Notes under the pieces: generated by a model
Databases searched by the model: none
What the model saw: the letters and a program-made list of their open reading frames with translations, nothing else
What the model was told of the DNA's origin: nothing
Shown here: positions 7,661-15,941 of the stretch, piece after piece
Layout: each line of letters begins with the position of its first letter
Position numbering within the stretch: the first letter of the stretch is position 1
Source: Clostridium jeddahitimonense
Lineage (GTDB): Bacteria; Bacillota; Clostridia; Clostridiales; Clostridiaceae
Length of the DNA: 64,000 nt
NCBI GenBank assembly: GCA_000753455.2
Contig: LM994670.1
Span: forward strand, 555,182 to 619,181
Direction of reading: 5' to 3'
Position numbers and translations under genes: made by a program

Positions 7661-10117
7661 ATGAGTAAGAAGCTAAAAAGAATCTTTTCAATAGCAATGT
7701 CTCTTGCTTTGATGGTATCTGCTGTCGGTTGTTCTGGTGGAGGTACTAAGAAGTCTACTATGGGAAGGTATATTGAAGAGAGATATGAGGGGCCTAAAGA
7801 GGTCTACATTCAAAATGTAATTAAGCTAGAAGAAAATAAAATTGGAATGGTAGCTCAGAACTACGAAGGTGGTTTAACGTCTCTTATATCTGAAGATGGT
7901 GGACAAACTTGGAGTGAGACAAAAATAGAATTACCTAAACAAGATGGTAAGGAAACAGTAACTAATTCATCCAATATGTTGAAGGATGGTAGAATACTTA
8001 TTAATTATTATTTTATGGAACCTTGGACACCACCAGCTGAAGGTGAAGAAGATACATCGAATAAAGAGGATATGTTTGAAAACATAGAATATAAGTATGC
8101 AGTTGTAAACCAAGATGGAACTGTTGAAGATATTGAATTTACAACTACTTCATCTGAAGAAGGAATGAATCCAGGTTATTCTCAATTTGTATTGGCTAAT
8201 AATGGAGATATATTCTATTCAACTTGGGAAGGAAATGCTATAGTTCAATTAGATGGACAAACATTCGAGGTAAAGAATGAGTATAGTATAGATGATTATT
8301 TTAATAGTTTTTCATTAGTAGGAGAATCACTTATTGTATATGGATTTGAAACAATAACTGAGTTTGATATTAATACTGGTGAAGAAAAAGGTAATTTAGA
8401 AAAGTTAGAAAAAGAAATATTAGGTAATAACGTGCAATATTATCCTAACTTCCTTAACTCAGGTAGCGATAGCAAGTTATATTACTATACTACTTTAGGA
8501 TTATACGAATATGATATGGAATCACAAGCTACTAAACAACTTATTGATGGAGCACTAAGTTCTTTTGGTGATTCAGAAATGAATATAATGGGATTTGTTG
8601 AAAAGGAAAACAATGAGTTTTTAGCAATATTTAATGATTGGAACAATAACGAAATGGCTATTATTAATTATAGTTATGATGCTAATGTTCCTTCAGTACC
8701 AGATAAACAATTAAGAATATATTCATTATTAGAAAATGATCAAGTTAGACAAGCAGTTTCTTCTTATGCAAAAGCAAATCCAGATACTTATGTCAAATAT
8801 GAAATTGGTATGAGCTGGGGAGAAGAAGGCGTTACTGAGGCAGATGCACTTAAAACATTAAATACTGAGATAGCTGCAGGAAATGGTCCAGATGTTATTT
8901 TACTAGATGGTCTACCAGTAGAGTCTTATATAGAAAAAGGACTTTTAGAAGATATAAGTGATGTTATATCAGAATATACAAGTCAAGATTTAATATTTAA
9001 AAATATAGCAGATGCGTATACTGTTGATGGAAAGATATATCAATTCCCTACTAAGGTTAAATTCCCAATGTTACTTGGAAACAAAGATGTATTAGATTCA
9101 GTATCAGATTTTGATTCATTTGTAGAATTAGCAAAGAAAATGGGAAAAGAAAATCCGGATAAGAGAATATTTAATGATTATTATTCACCAAAAACTTTAG
9201 TTTATTCATTATATTACCTATACGGAAATGATTGGTTAAATAGTGATAAAACTATAAATGTTGACGCATTAAATAATTTCTTTGAAAAGACTAAAGAGTT
9301 ATATACAGCTATAGATGAAAATATGCAAAGATATAATAAAAAGATGGAAGCGGTATGGAATGATAAATTCCAAGGTGGTGTGAGCACAGAAACAGAAGTT
9401 GTTGAGCCTAATGATGAGTTCGAAGAAAATCCAGATGGTGAAGAATTTGAAGATCAAAATGAAGGAATGTGGAGTGTTTATGAAATAAATAATTACTTAA
9501 TGCCTTCTATTTATGCAGATTCATTGTTAATGGATGGAGATGATGCAAGTTCATTAATGTATGGTGGATTAGATTCATCATGGGGATATCAGTCATTAGT
9601 TACTGCATTATTAAATAATAAAGATTTAGATTACAAGATGCTAACAAGAGGAGATGAAAAAGTATTTATGCCTATAGATGCTCTAGGGGTGAATGCTAAA
9701 GGTAAGAATAAGGAAGAGGCAAAAGCGTTTATAAAGGAATTATTTACTGAAAAATCTCAACAAAGATATTATGGACAAGGAATAACTGTAAATAAGGAAA
9801 GTTTCAAAAAGCAATTTGAAATAGACAAAGAGTGGCAACCAGAATTTGATGACCAAACACAACATTACTTTGGTGGAACAATGGGATGGCAAGACGAAGA
9901 TGGAACTATGCATGAAGTTAAACAATACCTGCCAAATGAAGAAGATGTTAATAGATTAATAGGTGAAATAGAAAGTTTAACTGTAGCTGGAACAGTTAAT
10001 AGGGTATTACTAACTGAAGTAGCTAAACAGTTCGAAGCATATGCTTTAGGAAATAGTAGTTTAGATGATGCTATTAATACAATAGTAGATAATTTAGATT
10101 TATATTTGGCGGAGTAA
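7661..10117 (+). CDS. Lipoprotein: N-terminal beta-propeller (BNR) fused to ABC solute-binding domain
   Basis: The start is ATG 7661, with GGAGGA 4-5 nt upstream. The 818-residue product has a lipoprotein signal with lipobox SAVGC. Residues ~30-345 are beta-rich with an Asp-box (SEDGGQTWSE) and read like a WD/BNR propeller or sialidase-type fold. From about 350 the protein looks like a family-1 solute-binding protein: KQLRIYSLL, then TLNTEIAAGNGPDVILLDG and a downstream hinge region. An acidic linker (about 580-605) interrupts the binding domain. It should be anchored outside the cell and feed the two permeases that follow. A propeller in front of a binding protein is unusual and may bind a glycan or polymer. 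The ligand is unknown. Confidence 0.8.
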   Translation: MSKKLKRIFSIAMSLALMVSAVGCSGGGTKKSTMGRYIEERYEGPKEVYIQNVIKLEENKIGMVAQNYEGGLTSLISEDGGQTWSETKIELPKQDGKETVTNSSNMLKDGRILINYYFMEPWTPPAEGEEDTSNKEDMFENIEYKYAVVNQDGTVEDIEFTTTSSEEGMNPGYSQFVLANNGDIFYSTWEGNAIVQLDGQTFEVKNEYSIDDYFNSFSLVGESLIVYGFETITEFDINTGEEKGNLEKLEKEILGNNVQYYPNFLNSGSDSKLYYYTTLGLYEYDMESQATKQLIDGALSSFGDSEMNIMGFVEKENNEFLAIFNDWNNNEMAIINYSYDANVPSVPDKQLRIYSLLENDQVRQAVSSYAKANPDTYVKYEIGMSWGEEGVTEADALKTLNTEIAAGNGPDVILLDGLPVESYIEKGLLEDISDVISEYTSQDLIFKNIADAYTVDGKIYQFPTKVKFPMLLGNKDVLDSVSDFDSFVELAKKMGKENPDKRIFNDYYSPKTLVYSLYYLYGNDWLNSDKTINVDALNNFFEKTKELYTAIDENMQRYNKKMEAVWNDKFQGGVSTETEVVEPNDEFEENPDGEEFEDQNEGMWSVYEINNYLMPSIYADSLLMDGDDASSLMYGGLDSSWGYQSLVTALLNNKDLDYKMLTRGDEKVFMPIDALGVNAKGKNKEEAKAFIKELFTEKSQQRYYGQGITVNKESFKKQFEIDKEWQPEFDDQTQHYFGGTMGWQDEDGTMHEVKQYLPNEEDVNRLIGEIESLTVAGTVNRVLLTEVAKQFEAYALGNSSLDDAINTIVDNLDLYLAE

Positions 10118-10118
10118 T

Positions 10119-10976
10119 ATGGAAAAGGTAAAAAGAAAGAAGAAGATAAATAAAGCACCATTATATTTTATTTTACCAAGTTTAATAGGGGTAGCAGTGT
10201 TTACGCTGCTTCCCTTCTTAGATGTATTTATTAGATCTTTTCAAAGTGCAATTTCAAGAGAGTTTTCTGGACTTGAAAATTATTATGATATATTTTCAAA
10301 TGCTGCTTTTAAGTTAGCATCACAAAATACAATAAAGTTTGTGTTAGTATGTATACCTTTATTACTAGCAATATCACTTGCTATAGCAGTATTCTTAAAT
10401 AAATTTGTACAGGCATCTCAAATTTTAAGAACTGCTTTTTTAATACCTATGGCTGTTCCAATAGCTTCAGTGGTACTTATATGGAATATAGTATTTCATG
10501 AACAAGGGGTATTGAGCGGGGTATTAAATAATTTTAATATGGCAGGTCAAGATTGGATGAGTACAGGATATGCTTTTTGGGTATTAGTATTCAGTTATAT
10601 ATGGAAGAATCTTGGATATACAATAATATTATGGTTAGCAGGACTAAATGCAATATCAAAGGAAATTTACGAATCAGCAAAGGTTGATGGAGCGGGGGAT
10701 TTAAAATGTTTCACTAAGATAACATTACCTTGCTTAAAACCTACATTATATACAGTAGCTGTTTTATCTTTACTTAATTCTTTTAAGGTATTTAGAGAAG
10801 CTTACTTAGTAGCTGGAGATTATCCGGATAAGAGTATGTATTTATTACAACATTTATTTAATAACTGGTTTAGAGAGATGTCATTTGGAAAGATGGCTGC
10901 TGCGTCTGTAGTAATGGCAGTAATAATATTTGGATTAATTATGCTTCTACAGAGGGCATGGGAAAATCAAGATTAG
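10119..10976 (+). CDS. ABC transporter permease, MalF/UgpA type
   Basis: The 285-residue protein has six hydrophobic helices. Its cytoplasmic EAA loop, EIYESAKVDGAGDLKCFTKI followed by TLPCLKP, docks the ATPase in binding-protein-dependent importers of sugars and glycerol phosphates (CUT1). It starts 1 nt after the lipoprotein gene with GGCGGAG as ribosome site, so it is translationally linked. With the next gene it forms a heterodimeric channel. No ATPase is encoded in this operon; clostridial CUT1 importers can share one ATPase (MsmK-like), which is inferred here. The family call is certain, the substrate is not. Confidence 0.92.
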   Translation: MEKVKRKKKINKAPLYFILPSLIGVAVFTLLPFLDVFIRSFQSAISREFSGLENYYDIFSNAAFKLASQNTIKFVLVCIPLLLAISLAIAVFLNKFVQASQILRTAFLIPMAVPIASVVLIWNIVFHEQGVLSGVLNNFNMAGQDWMSTGYAFWVLVFSYIWKNLGYTIILWLAGLNAISKEIYESAKVDGAGDLKCFTKITLPCLKPTLYTVAVLSLLNSFKVFREAYLVAGDYPDKSMYLLQHLFNNWFREMSFGKMAAASVVMAVIIFGLIMLLQRAWENQD

Positions 10977-10992
10977 AGAGGAGATTACTAAA

Positions 10993-11832
10993 ATGAAGAA
11001 AAAGATTATATTTCTTATATTAGTTATACTATCTTTATTTATGTGCTTTCCAGTTATCTTTTTAATAGCAGGATCTTTTATGGGAAAGGCCGAGCTAACA
11101 GGGCACCTTGCACCAGTATTAGGAAAAGGAAAGGATTTTGTTAGTTGGGGACTATTACCTAAATATCCAACTATAAGATCTTACGTTGAGCTATTATTAG
11201 ATACACCACAGTTTTTTGTGATGTTCTGGAATTCAGTTAAGATAGTATTCTTATCAATTGCTGGACAACTTGTAGTGGGAATAGCGGCAGCTTGGGGGTT
11301 TGCAAGATATAACTTTAGATTTAAGAAAATATTATTTACCTTATACATAGTGGTAATGCTAATGCCTTTCCAAGTAACTATGCTATCGAGCTATTTAGTA
11401 TTAGATTCTTTTAAAATGTTAGATACTCATTGGAGTATCATATTGCCAGCTATCTTTTCAACATTCTCGATTTTTATAATGTATAGGTTTTTCTGCAATA
11501 TACCAGAAGCTATTATAGAATCGGCAAGAATAGATGGGGCAAGTGAATTAAAGATATTTTTTAAAATAGGTATTCCATTAGGTATGCCAGGTATAATGTC
11601 TGCGGTGATTTTACAGTTCTTAGAGCTTTGGAATCTAATAGAGCAACCATTAACTTTCTTAAAAGATAAGAGTTTATGGCCGTTATCAATTTATCTACCT
11701 AATATAACCTTAGAAAATGCAGATATAGCATTTACGGCATCAGCTGTTACATTAATAGCAGCAATAATAGTATTCTTTGCAGGCCAAAGTTATTTAGAGC
11801 AAGGTATTGCAGCATCAGCAGTAAAGGAATGA
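10993..11832 (+). CDS. ABC transporter permease, MalG type
   Basis: The 279-residue partner of the preceding permease has six predicted helices and the EAA loop EAIIESARIDGASELKIFFK followed by IGIPLGMPG. A GAGAGGAG ribosome site lies in the 16-nt gap before it. The pair would move a ligand delivered by the propeller/binding lipoprotein. The gene is followed after 6 nt by the HlyD-like adaptor gene, which is not a normal companion of a sugar importer. Confidence 0.92.
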   Translation: MKKKIIFLILVILSLFMCFPVIFLIAGSFMGKAELTGHLAPVLGKGKDFVSWGLLPKYPTIRSYVELLLDTPQFFVMFWNSVKIVFLSIAGQLVVGIAAAWGFARYNFRFKKILFTLYIVVMLMPFQVTMLSSYLVLDSFKMLDTHWSIILPAIFSTFSIFIMYRFFCNIPEAIIESARIDGASELKIFFKIGIPLGMPGIMSAVILQFLELWNLIEQPLTFLKDKSLWPLSIYLPNITLENADIAFTASAVTLIAAIIVFFAGQSYLEQGIAASAVKE

Positions 11833-11838
11833 TGAGTT

Positions 11839-13143
11839 ATGAGTATGAAACAAAAAGTAAAGAAAATTATTAACTTCGAGTATGTTAAAAAAGGAAAAGA
11901 TACGCTGCAGAAGAAAGCAGTTAAATATTTAGGTGCATTCTTATTGATTATGATAGGATGCACTATGTTATCGAGATTTGCAGATTCTTTAACGATTCCT
12001 GTTATTAAAACAGAAAAACCAAAAGTAAAAACTATGGTTGATGAAGTTAAAGCATCAGGAAGAGTAGTTAAAAATAGAGAAGAAAAGATTTCTATAATAG
12101 AAGGTCTGAAAATCGAATACGTAAATGTAAGTATTGGGACACTAATAAAAACAGGAGATGTATTAGTAGAATTAAATACCGAAGCTTTACAAAAAAAGAT
12201 AGATGAAATAAATGAGAATATTTCAAGTGAGGAAAAGACTTTAGCTAGAGCTAAAGAAGATTACAATAGGGCTATAGCTTCTAAAAATAGTAATGTATCA
12301 AATGCATTAGAAGAAATGAATAAAGCTAAGAAAGCTTTAGAAGATTATCAAGCTTTACCAGAAGAAGAAAAAGATAAAGCTATGGAAGAAAGTTTAAAAG
12401 GCGATTATGAAAGTAAAAAATCAATGCATGCATCAGCTGTAGCAGAGGCTAATGACACAGTAGATTTAGATCGTACTCTACAAGATGTTAAAGATTCATT
12501 AAAGCTAGATGAGTATTACGAAGAGTTAGGGAAATTACAACCTCTACTAGATGCAAATGGCAAGGTAACATCACCTAAAGAAGGAATTGTTACAAGTGTA
12601 TTTGCTGAAAATGGAGGAGTTACATCTGACGCTGTAGTTTCAATAGCAGACAAAGAAAGTGGATATAAGTTTGTTGGACAAATTGAATCTAGTAAGAGAA
12701 CTACGGTAAAACAAGGACAAACTGTAGCGTTAAAGTTAAGTAGTGGTGGATATGTAGAGAATTTAACTATAGAAGCCATTTCAAAAAGCGAAGAAAGTGC
12801 AGATTTCTTAAATGTAACAGTAGTTTTACCTGCAGGTACAGGTGAAATTGATGATACAGGAGAAATTATTATTTCAAGTCAGGCTAAGAAGTATTCTACT
12901 TGTGTTCCTTTAGCAGCGTTAAGGCAAGGCGAGAACAATAGTTACTATGTTTTAGCTGTTGGTGAAAAAGAAACAGTGTTAGGATCAGAAAAAGTAGCAA
13001 GAAAATATGAAGTTCAAATAGAAAAGAAAGATAATGAATTTGCGGCTTTAAAAGAAGGTTCATTCTCAAGAAGTGAACAAGTTATAATAAGTAGTAATAA
13101 AACAGTTGAAGATGGCGATAGAGTTCGCTTGGAGACTGAATGA
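11839..13143 (+). CDS. HlyD/RND-type membrane fusion (periplasmic adaptor-like) protein
   Basis: The 434-residue protein has an N-terminal transmembrane helix (about 28-48). It then shows the split barrel-sandwich domain of adaptor proteins: a first half near IIEGLKIEYVNVSIGTLIKTGDVLVEL and a second near LDANGKVTSPKEGIVTSVFAENGG. A coiled-coil hairpin (about 115-215, rich in E/K/A) separates the halves, and a beta-barrel region follows. In Gram-positives such adaptors work with MacB-like ABC exporters. It is embedded between an importer pair and a MacB-core-like membrane protein and overlaps the latter by 4 nt. The fold is well supported; the cargo is unknown. Confidence 0.8.
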   Translation: MSMKQKVKKIINFEYVKKGKDTLQKKAVKYLGAFLLIMIGCTMLSRFADSLTIPVIKTEKPKVKTMVDEVKASGRVVKNREEKISIIEGLKIEYVNVSIGTLIKTGDVLVELNTEALQKKIDEINENISSEEKTLARAKEDYNRAIASKNSNVSNALEEMNKAKKALEDYQALPEEEKDKAMEESLKGDYESKKSMHASAVAEANDTVDLDRTLQDVKDSLKLDEYYEELGKLQPLLDANGKVTSPKEGIVTSVFAENGGVTSDAVVSIADKESGYKFVGQIESSKRTTVKQGQTVALKLSSGGYVENLTIEAISKSEESADFLNVTVVLPAGTGEIDDTGEIIISSQAKKYSTCVPLAALRQGENNSYYVLAVGEKETVLGSEKVARKYEVQIEKKDNEFAALKEGSFSRSEQVIISSNKTVEDGDRVRLETE

Positions 13144-14360
13144 TAAGGCAAGTAAAGCATATAATTAAGGTAATCCTTATTTTTGCTTTAGTTATGTGCT
13201 GGGGAATTACCTTAGGCTATACAAATAATATAGAAAAAGAGAATAATACTATAAATTTCTATTTTGAAAATGGTAATATTAGAGCAGATACAATTAAGAA
13301 TATTGAAGAAAATAAAAGTGATATATCAGTAGTTGGTTGGACGGAAAAATCATTACAATCAGCTATAAATATTGATTTAAATAGAAATGCAAATGATCTT
13401 AAGGTATTAGCTATAAGGGGAAATTCATCTTTATTATTTGATGGAGCATTATTATTTCAAGATGATAAAGACGGTTGTCTTATAGACACAGAAACATCAT
13501 ATAAATTGTTTGGAAGTACACATTCTATTGGTAAAGAGATAACTTATGGGGAAAGAAAATTAATAGTAAGGGGAATTCATGATGGTACAAAATCTAATAT
13601 TATTGTTCAATTATTAGAGGATGATAATGAGGTTTTAGATGGCTTAACTATTAATGGAACAGATATGACACTAAATAAGGTAGAAGAATTTAAAACAACG
13701 TTCGGAATTCAAGAAATGGCAGTTAGTGGAGGAATATATCATAGTTTTGCTAAAGTATTTTCAATGGTATTACCTATAATAGCTTTAGTGTTAATATTAA
13801 TTAAAGTTATAACTTATTTCTTTAAAGCAAAACGAAAACCAGTATTAAAAATAATATATATTTCCATGGCAATAATTACTGTAGCAATATTCTTTAAGAT
13901 TACAAAATTAAATCTTTCTATTCCACTAGATATGATTCCGAATAAGTGGTCAGATTTTGATTTTTGGAGTAAGATGTGGAAAGAAAATGTAGATAAGTTA
14001 CAATATGTGCTTTATATGAAGAAGTATGGCATAGATATTTATAACATAGAAAATATGATGATGAGTGGGTTATATTCGATTTTAACAGTAATATTATTTG
14101 TTATTAACTTAAAGGTTAATAAAGTAAAAGATATAAAAGAATTGATTTATATAGTAAGTGTAAGTGTATTATGTACATTTATAGCAGTTCTTACTATATG
14201 GTCTAAATTTAGCTTTGATGTTAATATAACAATGTTATGGGTATTATATCCTTTATATCTTTGTGGGAATTACTTTATGGATGTACATGAAAAGTATTTT
14301 AAGTATGAAGAAAATGAAATAATACCAGAAATAAGAATAAAAGAAACAGTTACGAATTAA
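13140..14360 (+). CDS. Membrane protein with MacB-like extracytoplasmic core
   Basis: The 406-residue protein has one N-terminal helix (about 8-27). A soluble domain (about 30-200) follows, whose stretch GCLIDTETSYKLFGSTHSIG and then ITYGERKLIVRGI resembles the MacB_PCD domain of ABC exporters. About five further helices lie between 205 and 380. A standard FtsX/MacB permease has four helices with the core between 1 and 2, so this is a divergent relative. The gene overlaps the adaptor gene by ATGA and ends the operon. No MacB-type ATPase is present. Its role with HlyD-like and MalFG-like proteins is not known. An alternative reading is a regulator or scaffold of the importer. Confidence 0.6.
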   Translation: MIRQVKHIIKVILIFALVMCWGITLGYTNNIEKENNTINFYFENGNIRADTIKNIEENKSDISVVGWTEKSLQSAINIDLNRNANDLKVLAIRGNSSLLFDGALLFQDDKDGCLIDTETSYKLFGSTHSIGKEITYGERKLIVRGIHDGTKSNIIVQLLEDDNEVLDGLTINGTDMTLNKVEEFKTTFGIQEMAVSGGIYHSFAKVFSMVLPIIALVLILIKVITYFFKAKRKPVLKIIYISMAIITVAIFFKITKLNLSIPLDMIPNKWSDFDFWSKMWKENVDKLQYVLYMKKYGIDIYNIENMMMSGLYSILTVILFVINLKVNKVKDIKELIYIVSVSVLCTFIAVLTIWSKFSFDVNITMLWVLYPLYLCGNYFMDVHEKYFKYEENEIIPEIRIKETVTN

Positions 14361-14396
14361 AATTTAAGTAAATATTAATTTTTATTAATAAGGATA

Positions 14397-14446
14397 AGTG
14401 ACAAGTGTTAAGTTAACGATAATGTTGATTTAAGCTTGTCATTTCC
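14397..14446 (+). terminator. Possible weak terminator after the hybrid transporter operon
   Basis: TGACAAG (14399-14405) can pair with CTTGTCA (14435-14441) over a long loop and is followed by a short T-rich tract (ATTTCCTATTT). Confidence 0.4.
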
Positions 14447-14490
14447 TATTTACTAATACAGGGTTGAATATAAAATTATAATTTGTTATA

Positions 14491-14545
14491 AAATCTTATT
14501 TGAATATATTTATGGATTAAGATAAAATATATTCAAATAAGATTT
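14491..14545. repeat. Perfect 21-bp inverted repeat before the DUF1653 gene
   Basis: The arms 14491-14511 and 14525-14545 are exact reverse complements (21 bp each) around a 13-nt loop, ending 12 nt before the ribosome site of the next gene. There is no T tract, so it is not a normal terminator. It could be an operator, an RNA hairpin in the 5' leader, or a small mobile repeat. Confidence 0.85.
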
Positions 14546-14567
14546 AGTACATATAAAGGAGAAAGTG

Positions 14568-14816
14568 ATGAGGGATATAACTAATTCTAGAGGGAAGATA
14601 TTTAGACATTTTAAAGGTGATTTGTATTTAGTTGAAGACTTTGTAAAGCATTCAGAAACACAAGAAACTATGGTCTTATATAGAGCATTATATGGAGAAT
14701 GTGGTTTGTTTGTAAGACCTTATGATATGTTTATAGAAGAAGTTCCAGAGGGGAAAGTTAATCCAACTGGACAAAAGTATAGATTTCAAGAATTTGAAGT
14801 AAATAGTGTTAAGTAG
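14568..14816 (+). CDS. DUF1653 small protein
   Basis: The 82-residue protein shows the DUF1653 signature: FRHFKGDLYLVEDFVKHSET, then MVLYRALYG and FVRPYDMFIEEV. The domain is a small beta-rich fold whose function is unknown to me. ATG 14568 is chosen over the in-frame GTG at 14565 because GGAG (14558-14561) is then 6 nt away. The gene is followed directly by the DUF368 gene, whose ribosome site overlaps its stop codon, so the two are probably an operon. The 21-bp inverted repeat lies just upstream. Confidence 0.85.
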   Translation: MRDITNSRGKIFRHFKGDLYLVEDFVKHSETQETMVLYRALYGECGLFVRPYDMFIEEVPEGKVNPTGQKYRFQEFEVNSVK

Positions 14817-14826
14817 GTGTAAAGAT

Positions 14827-15630
14827 ATGAGATTGTTTGTTAATTTTCTAAAAGGTATAGCGATAAGCGTTGCAACTATGGTACCAGGGGTAAGTGGGGG
14901 AACCATGGCTATAATATTAAATGTATATGATGATTTAATTCATGCAGTAGGTTCATTTTTTGAGGACTGGAGAAAACATAGTAAGTTAATATTTGAACTA
15001 GCTTTAGGTGGAATTGTAGGAGTACTAGCTTTTAGTAGGATAATTGATAAAGCTTTAGATAGGTTTCCAACTCTAATGGCATTTTTCTTTATTGGAGTAA
15101 TCCTTGGAGGAATACCAACTTTATATAGAAAAGCAATATCTATAGGGAAAAGTAATTTTAATTACATATTTTTAATTATTGGCTTTATTTTAGCATTATT
15201 TTTATCAGGTGGTAATGAGGTAGCTAGCATAGCTATAGAAGGCACAGGAATATTTAATATAGGGTTATTAGTTTTAGCTGGTATAATAATTGCAGTAGCA
15301 CTTATATTACCAGGGATAAGTGGTTCTTTTATATTATTAATTTTAGGATTGTATGATGTAACCTTAGATGCAATTAATACATTCAATATTAAATTTCTAA
15401 TTCCTGTTGGAATAGGGGTATTAATAGGAGTTGTATTAACTACAAAGATTATTGAAAAGTTAATAAAGAAGTATCCAGGAAAAACTTATATGATGATATT
15501 AGGTTTTGTTATGGGATCAATAATAGCTATATATCCTAGTGAAGTAGTTAATACTAATATTATATATTCAATATTAGCACTAATACTTGGATTTACTATT
15601 ATCTATTTTATTTCTAAAAAAGAAAATTAA
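14827..15630 (+). CDS. DUF368 membrane protein (polyprenyl-phosphate transporter family)
   Basis: The 267-residue protein is very hydrophobic and shows an internal duplication: MVPGVSGGTMAIILNVYDDL near the N-terminus and LILPGISGSFILLILGLYD in the second half. These PG[VI]SG re-entrant motifs define DUF368. Members of this family have been reported to recycle undecaprenyl phosphate across the membrane in cell-envelope synthesis; for this protein that is inference. ATG 14827 has AGGTG 7 nt upstream. The gene ends at the modular palindromic region, whose central hairpin (15782-15823) should terminate transcription. Confidence 0.85.
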   Translation: MRLFVNFLKGIAISVATMVPGVSGGTMAIILNVYDDLIHAVGSFFEDWRKHSKLIFELALGGIVGVLAFSRIIDKALDRFPTLMAFFFIGVILGGIPTLYRKAISIGKSNFNYIFLIIGFILALFLSGGNEVASIAIEGTGIFNIGLLVLAGIIIAVALILPGISGSFILLILGLYDVTLDAINTFNIKFLIPVGIGVLIGVVLTTKIIEKLIKKYPGKTYMMILGFVMGSIIAIYPSEVVNTNIIYSILALILGFTIIYFISKKEN

Positions 15631-15646
15631 TTAAAACTTGAAATAT

Positions 15647-15937
15647 ATTGTTCGCGGAGCTCACAAGAGAAATGTTAGCTAACGCTAAGAAAAATGTGAT
15701 TTCGTCAGAGAAATATACACTTTCAGTATAGGGAAATATGTCATTCTGACAGAGAAATATTAACCTTAGCTGAAGAGAAAAATGCCTACGGCAGATGATT
15801 ATTCATGCCGTAGGTATTTTTTTATCCTGGCGCAAGCTAATATTTATCTATGTCGTAGACATACATTTCTCTTTTGCGTAAGCAAAATATTTCTCTTGTC
15901 GAAGGCAACATTTCTCTTTGTGAGTCTAGCGAACAAT
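15647..15937. repeat. 291-nt modular palindromic element (AGAGAAAT + mini-hairpin units)
   Basis: The region between convergent genes is one long imperfect palindrome: it begins ATTGTTCGC and ends GCGAACAAT. The left half has six copies of AGAGAAAT or close variants, at 15666, 15688, 15707, 15730, 15751 and 15774, with a period of about 22 nt. The right half has the reverse complement at 15842, 15865, 15889 and 15910. Most copies are followed by a short self-complementary segment such as TAGC-TAAC-GCTA, GTC-ATTCT-GAC or TTTGC-TTAC-GCAAA. At the centre is a 12-bp hairpin around GCCTACGGC. A shorter relative is at 58851-58965. No coding potential was seen. Confidence 0.85.
15782..15823 (+). terminator. 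Central hairpin of the palindromic element, likely terminator
   Basis: A 12-bp stem (15782-15793 with 15806-15817, one G-U pair) is followed by seven T. It is suitable for ending the DUF368 transcript. Confidence 0.7.
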
Positions 15938-15941
15938 TTAT

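Noticed and set aside
15647..15937. CRISPR array reading of the repeated AGAGAAAT units
   Set aside because: Repeats are only 8-10 nt, reverse orientation at the centre, spacers are self-complementary, and no cas genes are near.
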